The notes beneath the pieces are model-generated. The model had not been told where the DNA came from. It made no database searches and worked only from the letters and a program-made list of their open reading frames with translations. From contig NZ_WXYO01000002.1 in the NCBI RefSeq assembly GCF_009901585.1, positions 280,769 through 344,768 on the forward strand: a stretch of 64,000 bases of DNA, given 5' to 3'. Source of the DNA: Poritiphilus flavus. GTDB taxonomy: Bacteria > Bacteroidota > Bacteroidia > Flavobacteriales > Flavobacteriaceae. Position 1 is the first letter of the stretch. Each line of letters starts with the position of its first letter. Shown here piece after piece: positions 59,265-64,000 of the stretch. The translations under genes were made by a program, and so were the position numbers.

Positions 59265-59450
59265 ATGAAAACAAAACAAACCATTTATTTTCTGTTGATA
59301 ATCGGTGGTGCACTTATCATGGCAACGGGAAATCGTTTGATGCGAAAGGAATACGCGCTAAGCCTTGGGATTGTTCTGTTGATGTTCGGGATCTATAAAT
59401 CCTCTCAGTCCTGGGGTAAATCCGGCGACAATAAAAATACGGAAGAATGA
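59265..59450 (+). CDS. Small two-helix membrane protein
   Basis: The 61-residue protein has two hydrophobic helices (about 5-22 and 30-45) and a polar tail (SSQSWGKSGDNKNTEE). No domain is recognised. The stop overlaps the Smr gene ATG (ATGA), so it is translationally coupled to it. The coupling and ordinary codon use support it as a real gene. Confidence 0.7.
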   Translation: MKTKQTIYFLLIIGGALIMATGNRLMRKEYALSLGIVLLMFGIYKSSQSWGKSGDNKNTEE

Positions 59451-59992
59451 AGCAGTTTGCCGTTGGAGATAGGGTAGAAACCATTGATGATATGGTCAGC
59501 GGCCGGGTAGTGGACATAAGTCCGGAGATCGTACTTATTGAGACAGACGAAGGTTTTCAAATGCAGTTCCCTCCCAATGCCCTGATGAAAACAAGTGATG
59601 CTCCGCCTCTTGAAGTGACCAATTATGAAGCCGCCCTGGCCAAAAAGGAGAAACAGCAACCTAAAAAATCCAGCCCGAAAGTCAAGCGAAAAGAGCGCAA
59701 TGCCCCTAAAATGGAGGTGGATCTGCACATACATCAATTAACCAATTCAACCAAAGGAATGAGTAATTTTGACATGCTTAACCTACAGTTGGATACTGCC
59801 AAAAACAGGCTGGAATTCGCCATCCGGAATCGCATTCAAAAAGTGGTTTTTGTTCATGGAGTAGGAGAGGGAGTGCTTAAAGAGGAGCTAAATTACCTTT
59901 TTGGCCGATATGACAACCTTACCTATTACGATGCAGACTACAAAAAATACGGTCTGGGCGCTACCGAGGTGTATATTTATCAGAATCCTTAA
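59447..59992 (+). CDS. DUF2027/Smr domain protein
   Basis: The 181-residue soluble protein has an N-terminal small beta domain (about 1-50, FAVGDRVETIDDMVSGRVVD) of DUF2027 type and a C-terminal Smr domain (about 85-180). The Smr motifs are EVDLHIHQL and FVHGVGEGVLKEEL. Smr domains nick nucleic acid, and MutS2 uses one on collided ribosomes; this stand-alone form probably acts on RNA or DNA. The basic linker (KKEKQQPKKSSPKVKRKERN) could bind nucleic acid. Confidence 0.85.
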   Translation: MKQFAVGDRVETIDDMVSGRVVDISPEIVLIETDEGFQMQFPPNALMKTSDAPPLEVTNYEAALAKKEKQQPKKSSPKVKRKERNAPKMEVDLHIHQLTNSTKGMSNFDMLNLQLDTAKNRLEFAIRNRIQKVVFVHGVGEGVLKEELNYLFGRYDNLTYYDADYKKYGLGATEVYIYQNP

Positions 59993-60501
59993 TTGCTCAA
60001 CTGGGTGGTAATAGTGCCGAAGTTGTTAATGCTCAAATCGGTTATCCTTTCCCCATTGTCGTTTACCAGAGAAATACCGCTGAGTTCAATGGTGTGTTCG
60101 TAGATCGTGGTGTCCGTAGCGCTCTGGACGGTTGTAACAAATACCTCCCCTCCCTGGGCGGCGATCTCCTCTATAACTGTTGGGGTGGTCGGAGGGATAT
60201 CGTCACAAAAATAACCGGTGGTCACATTGTCCGAAAAAATGCGGTAACTCAGTTGAGACTGACTCGGTACGCTGCTGGAAATAGCCCCTTCTGAAGCCTC
60301 ATTCTGAAGGATCCCGTTTTGTAGTTCCAGTATGAGCGCTTCCGAAGTATTGATCTTAAATAAAATGGAGGTGTTGATATCAGCGGCGGACTCGCAGAAT
60401 TGCACACTTGCACTGTCAAAATCTATGGTTTCTATTTGAAGGTCTCCGTCATTACAGGCAAAAAGGGTAAGAAACCCAACTAGTCCGAGTATTCTTCTCA
60501 T
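59989..60501 (-). CDS. Putative lipoprotein, unknown function
   Basis: The 170-residue protein has a lipobox (GFLTLFAC, Cys16) and a beta-rich remainder with a long acidic middle. No domain is recognised. It converges on the Smr gene with a 4-bp overlap of the ends. It is likely outer-membrane or periplasm-facing. Conservation could not be assessed. Confidence 0.7.
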   Translation of the reverse strand: MRRILGLVGFLTLFACNDGDLQIETIDFDSASVQFCESAADINTSILFKINTSEALILELQNGILQNEASEGAISSSVPSQSQLSYRIFSDNVTTGYFCDDIPPTTPTVIEEIAAQGGEVFVTTVQSATDTTIYEHTIELSGISLVNDNGERITDLSINNFGTITTQLSN

Positions 60502-60554
60502 GCCTCAAAGTTAACGGAAACTCCAGGGAATTTCCTAAAGGATTATGGGGAATT

Positions 60555-60588
60555 TTGGAAGAAATTAACTTAAATTGATTTATTTTTG
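60555..60588 (+). promoter_or_regulatory. Bacteroidota promoter of the cysteine desulfurase gene
   Basis: TTG at 60555-60557 and TATTTTTG at 60581-60588 are separated by 23 bp, inside the TTG-N17-23-TAnnTTTG range of the primary sigma factor. The ATG is 27 bp downstream. Confidence 0.55.
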
Positions 60589-60615
60589 GCCGATGACTAA
60601 AACGATAGAGTACCT

Positions 60616-61764
60616 ATGCAAAAAGTGTATCTGGATAATGCCGCTACCACCCCTGTAAGGGAGGAAGTCATTGTTAGAATGCAGGAAGCCCTGGCGGGCT
60701 GTTTTGGTAACCCTTCGTCTACTCACGGATTTGGAAGGACTGCAAAAACGGCTATTGAACAAGCAAGGAAGAACATCGCCAAATACCTGAACGCCCATCC
60801 CTCCGAGATCATTTTTACCTCCGGAGGTACCGAAGCAGATAATATGATCATTAGATCAGCCGTAAGGGATTTGGGCATACGCACCATAATCACATCTAAA
60901 ATAGAACATCACGCGGTTTTACATACGGCCGAAGAGATGGTAAAGGAATACGGCATAAGCCTGCACTTTGTCGATCTGGATCCCATGGGCAATCCGCAGA
61001 TGGATCACCTGGAGCAGTTATTGGATTCGGATCAGACTAAAAAGCTGGTGAGTTTAATGCACATCAATAACGAGATAGGCAATGCTATTGATATTGAGGC
61101 TATTTCGCATCTGTGTAAGGCCAAGGATGCCTATTTTCATTCAGATACGGTCCAATCCATTGGGCATTATCCCTGGGACGTCGCCCAGACCCCGATTGAT
61201 TTTATGACAGCTGCCGCCCATAAATTCCACGGCCCCAAGGGGATTGGTTTTGCCTACATCCGAAAGAATTCGGGCCTCAAACCTCTGATTTTTGGCGGTT
61301 CACAGGAGCGGGGATATCGGGCAGGGACTGAACCCTTTCACAATATAGTGGGCCTTGAAGAAGCCTTTCTAAAAGCCTATGACAATTTGGAGGAGGAAAG
61401 AGCTTATGTCAGCGGCTTGAAAAAGTATTTTATCGAAAAACTGGAGGCTTCTTTGCCAGAAGCCAAATTCAACGGGCTTTCAGGAGATATGGACCAGAGT
61501 ACCTATACATTGGTGAATGTGTGCCTGCCTTTCCCGGAAGATAAGGCCCTCATGTTGTTGTTTCATCTGGACTTAAAGGGAATTGCCTGCTCTAAAGGAA
61601 GTGCCTGCCAATCCGGAAGTAATGGGAGCTCACATGTCCTAAAAGAGATCCTTTCTGAAGAAGATATGAAGAAGCCTTCACTGCGCTTTTCCTTCTCGAA
61701 GTTCAATACCAGGGAGGAGATTGATTATGTGGTGGGTGTCTTAAGCGATTTCTCCAGGAACTAA
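60616..61764 (+). CDS. Cysteine desulfurase (class V aminotransferase, IscS/NifS-like)
   Basis: PLP enzyme that takes sulfur from cysteine for Fe-S clusters or thiolation. The 382-residue protein begins MQKVYLDNAATTPVREEV. The PLP lysine lies in TAAAHKFHGPKGIGFAYI (about residue 202), and the active-site Cys loop is CSKGSACQSGSNGSS (about 325). The short loop is NifS-like. It has its own promoter and converges on a minus-strand gene. No iscU is adjacent. Confidence 0.92.
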   Translation: MQKVYLDNAATTPVREEVIVRMQEALAGCFGNPSSTHGFGRTAKTAIEQARKNIAKYLNAHPSEIIFTSGGTEADNMIIRSAVRDLGIRTIITSKIEHHAVLHTAEEMVKEYGISLHFVDLDPMGNPQMDHLEQLLDSDQTKKLVSLMHINNEIGNAIDIEAISHLCKAKDAYFHSDTVQSIGHYPWDVAQTPIDFMTAAAHKFHGPKGIGFAYIRKNSGLKPLIFGGSQERGYRAGTEPFHNIVGLEEAFLKAYDNLEEERAYVSGLKKYFIEKLEASLPEAKFNGLSGDMDQSTYTLVNVCLPFPEDKALMLLFHLDLKGIACSKGSACQSGSNGSSHVLKEILSEEDMKKPSLRFSFSKFNTREEIDYVVGVLSDFSRN

Positions 61765-61766
61765 GA

Positions 61767-62420
61767 CTAAGAGCGCTTGGAGTTTTTCTGACGTTCTTTA
61801 TCGTACGGGAACCTTCGGGTCGCTTTTTTCATCATTTTATCGATCATATCATCCGTGTTCTTACCGGATTTCTTATTGATCTCCTTCTCGTATTTCCAGA
61901 GGAGCTTTCCAGTTTTCCCGTCACTGATCTTAATACCGATCCTGCCGTAATTCGCATCTCCTAAAATGTAGTCCAAAAAGCTAAATTCCGCGGGGATACC
62001 ACGAGAAAGAAGAATATTTACATCGAGGTTCCCACTGATGATCCCATCTACGCCAAGGATCTTGCTTAATTCCTTGATGGTATAGGTATCAATATTGGTA
62101 TACGTGATCTCATTTTGGGCCAGGATGGCATTGGTGTTCTTAATGTTCTGAAATTCCACGGAGAACTTTTTCCTTTTCTTCCCCCGACCAAAATAGGTTT
62201 CCAAAGCGTCCTGAACCGCATGTCCTTCTTTTTCCTCAAGTCTTTTCCGCTCATCGTTGGAGACCTTTTCTTCCAGTTCCAGGTTGGTGAAAAATGGAAT
62301 GATCGCGAGTATGGCATGATCCTGGCTCAATTGATCGAACCTGGCACTCTCATAGATGTTCTTTTGCGCGTTCGAGAACGCGAATGCGAACAAAAAGATA
62401 AATGGCAATACTTTTTTCAT
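61767..62420 (-). CDS. Exported protein, possibly CsgG/LpoB-like, unknown function
   Basis: The 217-residue protein has a signal peptide (1-18, ending SNAQ). The remainder has AILAIIPFFTNLELEEK near residue 36, YTIKELSKILGVDGIISGNL (about 115) and ISDGKTGKLLWKYEKEI (about 165). That order of strands is like outer-membrane CsgG/LpoB-type proteins (VDGIISG is the typical nucleotide-like strand), but the match is weak. It lies 12 bp below the TonB-dependent receptor stop on the same strand. Confidence 0.65.
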   Translation of the reverse strand: MKKVLPFIFLFAFAFSNAQKNIYESARFDQLSQDHAILAIIPFFTNLELEEKVSNDERKRLEEKEGHAVQDALETYFGRGKKRKKFSVEFQNIKNTNAILAQNEITYTNIDTYTIKELSKILGVDGIISGNLDVNILLSRGIPAEFSFLDYILGDANYGRIGIKISDGKTGKLLWKYEKEINKKSGKNTDDMIDKMMKKATRRFPYDKERQKNSKRS

Positions 62421-62431
62421 TTCTTGGGCAA

Positions 62432-64000
62432 CTATAATCTCACCTGTATTTTTAAGTTCAATACTCTGCTGGTCATAAAGTTAGGAATGGCAAATTGTTG
62501 CTTACTGTCTACGTCCCGCACCCAGGTATTGGTTATGGAGTTTTGGTTGTTGAACATATTAAAGATCTCAAATCCTGCATTGAGTTCTTTAAAACCATGT
62601 AACCAATGTCCTTTGGGATATTTCTTGTTTGCACCTACAAAAATATGGGAAATTCCTAAATCTGCCCTCCTGTAATCTCTTAATCTATTCTGAAAAATAT
62701 AGGGGTCGGCATAGCTGGGCGAGCCACCAGGGACTCCTGTGCTGTATTGAAGGTTCAGGTACATCCTCAGATTTGGGATGGTTGGGATGTAATCCTGAAA
62801 GAGGATCCCCAGTTTAAGGCGCTGATCTGTTGGCCGGGAGATATACCCTCTATCCTCAATATTCTCTTCGGTTCTTAGGAATCCCAGGCTGATCCAGGAC
62901 TCCGTACCTGGCACAAAGGCCCCGTTAAGCCTTAGATCAAAGCCATATGCGAATGCCTTGGCGTTGTTGTCTGCCCGGTATCTGATCCGCACGTCCTCCA
63001 GGGTGTAGGCATTCACATTTGAAAGCTTCTTATAGTACCCCTCGCTCACAAGTTTAAAAGGCCTGTTCCAAAGCTCAAAACTATATTCATTGCCCAGTAC
63101 AAAATGTATGGATCTCTGGGCCTTTACCCCGGGCTGGACCGTACCAGTAGCATCCCTCAACTCCCGGTAGAAAGGCGGTTGTTGGTACCAGCCGGCGGCA
63201 AATCGGAACAGCATGTCTTTTTTCCAATCGGGTTTAATGGCAAATTGCCCCCTGGGGCTGAAAATGCTATGAGAGGTTCTGGTAATACCTTCTCCATTTA
63301 CCGTCCAATGCTGTGCCCTGATCCCCAGGTTGTAATACAGATCAGCGCGTTGCCATTCCAGCTGCTTGCTAAACTGCAGGTAGGCGGAGTATCTGTTGGT
63401 CCGGACAAAATTCCGGGCGCTAAGTCCTTCAAAAGGAACTATTGGAGCATCGAAGGCTTCCTCAGGCTGATTGTTGACAAATTCAGAACGGGGAGGTCTG
63501 ATAGAAAATCCGGCGGAATCGATAAATTCAGATTCTCTGATTTGATCTCGTATATCCTCGTATGTGTATTTTACTCCCCATTTCCAAACACTGCCATTCC
63601 TGGCTTGTTGTCCCTTGTGGGCGATATTCAGAATAAGCGCGTCGAGATCATTCCGGGCCCGGTTGAATTGCGATCCAACCCCACGGGAGGAAGTGACTTC
63701 CCCGAGGTTCTCACTTCCCAGATTGGTCTCGATTTCAGCCAGCTCATACTGGGCTATGATATCAGAATATTCTTCTTCCCTGGTGTGATAAAGGGAAGAG
63801 ATCAGCTTAAGATTCAGTTCGTCATTGACAAAATAATCCGCCTTTAGGGCACCCATAGTGGTGGTATAGGTGTTTTTCTCCTGACCCTCGTAAAATACAA
63901 GCAGGGCCTGCGGGTCTGTTATGGTCCCGAAGTTCGTTTGCCTGGTAAGCGGCCTGTTCCTGTAGTTGTTGATGGAAAAGTTACCTAAAAAGTTCAGATG
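62432..64000 (-). CDS. TonB-dependent receptor, C-terminal barrel part (cut by window end)
   Basis: The frame is open to the window edge (64000); the ATG at 63856 is internal, since coding continues upstream in frame (HLNFLGNFSINNYRNRPLTR). What is seen (~520 residues) is the outer-membrane beta-barrel of a large TonB-dependent receptor: alternating strands with aromatic girdle residues, and the typical end VRDVDSKQQFAIPNFMTSRV and LKIQVRL. The plug lies outside the window. It imports a large or scarce nutrient; the cargo is unknown. A small exported protein follows 12 bp later. Confidence 0.85.
   Translation of the reverse strand, partial: HLNFLGNFSINNYRNRPLTRQTNFGTITDPQALLVFYEGQEKNTYTTTMGALKADYFVNDELNLKLISSLYHTREEEYSDIIAQYELAEIETNLGSENLGEVTSSRGVGSQFNRARNDLDALILNIAHKGQQARNGSVWKWGVKYTYEDIRDQIRESEFIDSAGFSIRPPRSEFVNNQPEEAFDAPIVPFEGLSARNFVRTNRYSAYLQFSKQLEWQRADLYYNLGIRAQHWTVNGEGITRTSHSIFSPRGQFAIKPDWKKDMLFRFAAGWYQQPPFYRELRDATGTVQPGVKAQRSIHFVLGNEYSFELWNRPFKLVSEGYYKKLSNVNAYTLEDVRIRYRADNNAKAFAYGFDLRLNGAFVPGTESWISLGFLRTEENIEDRGYISRPTDQRLKLGILFQDYIPTIPNLRMYLNLQYSTGVPGGSPSYADPYIFQNRLRDYRRADLGISHIFVGANKKYPKGHWLHGFKELNAGFEIFNMFNNQNSITNTWVRDVDSKQQFAIPNFMTSRVLNLKIQVRL

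Noticed and set aside
63104-63847. 247-codon open frame opposite the TonB-dependent receptor
   Set aside because: It is antisense to the receptor barrel, which continues in frame across this region to the window edge.

Overview
The window looks like chromosomal DNA of a marine-type Flavobacteriaceae (Bacteroidota). The evidence is: family-typical gene sets (CCC-motif/DUF2752 membrane-protein trio; kdsD-tatC-lptB block facing recQ; a TonB-dependent receptor; a secA lacking the usual C-terminal zinc motif); Bacteroidota -7 promoter motifs (TAnnTTTG) close to several starts; weak Shine-Dalgarno sites; and intergenic repeat islands of a kind common in this family. No rRNA, tRNA, CRISPR array or intact insertion sequence was seen.

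Layout. 1-2.1 kb: the 3' end of mazG, then a 1.4-kb repeat island. 2.1-10.3 kb: a MATE exporter, a lipid-linked glycan module (PAP2 phosphatase, ArnT-like GT39, flippase-like protein, GtrB-like GT2), meaB, a DUF2911 protein and galM. 10.4-13 kb: an ECF sigma operon with a membrane anti-sigma candidate and a secreted adhesin-like protein containing an Arg/Glu coiled coil. 13-17.8 kb: a CBM9-like lipoprotein and a three-gene sugar-oxidation operon (DUF1080 hydrolase plus two exported Gfo/Idh/MocA oxidoreductases). 17.9-20.3 kb: lipoprotein MsrA, a malectin-like lipoprotein, an M23 peptidase. 20.3-26.2 kb: a TetR operon with two matching operators, a GAPDH, an AraC regulator and two copies of a small secreted basic protein. 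26.2-29.5 kb: an accessory region with a repeat island, a DUF4231 (SLATT-like) membrane protein, a small ORF behind an ECF-type promoter, and a TIR-domain protein paired with a small membrane protein between two identical hairpins. 29.5-38.7 kb: DoxX, AhpD-like, Crp/Fnr, ATP-grasp, a third small basic protein, amidohydrolase, M14 peptidase, histidine kinase. 38.9-64 kb: mostly housekeeping genes (secA, pduO, ABC-F, pssA, lptB, tatC, kdsD, recQ, Smr protein, cysteine desulfurase), ending inside a TonB-dependent receptor.

The strongest undescribed signal is a three-member family of small secreted proteins (20492-20731, 25926-26165, 32398-32655). They share a signal peptide, a very basic C-terminal block and a conserved ~100-bp upstream module with three phased ACCGA-like boxes. 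One copy is interrupted by a single in-frame TAG. Second is the TIR plus small-membrane-protein pair. Third is a matched pair of ECF-type promoters (AAC-N16-CGTC), one before the sigma gene and one before a 40-codon ORF with its own terminator, which suggests a small sigma regulon. All functional statements are inferred from reading the sequence; no searches were run.
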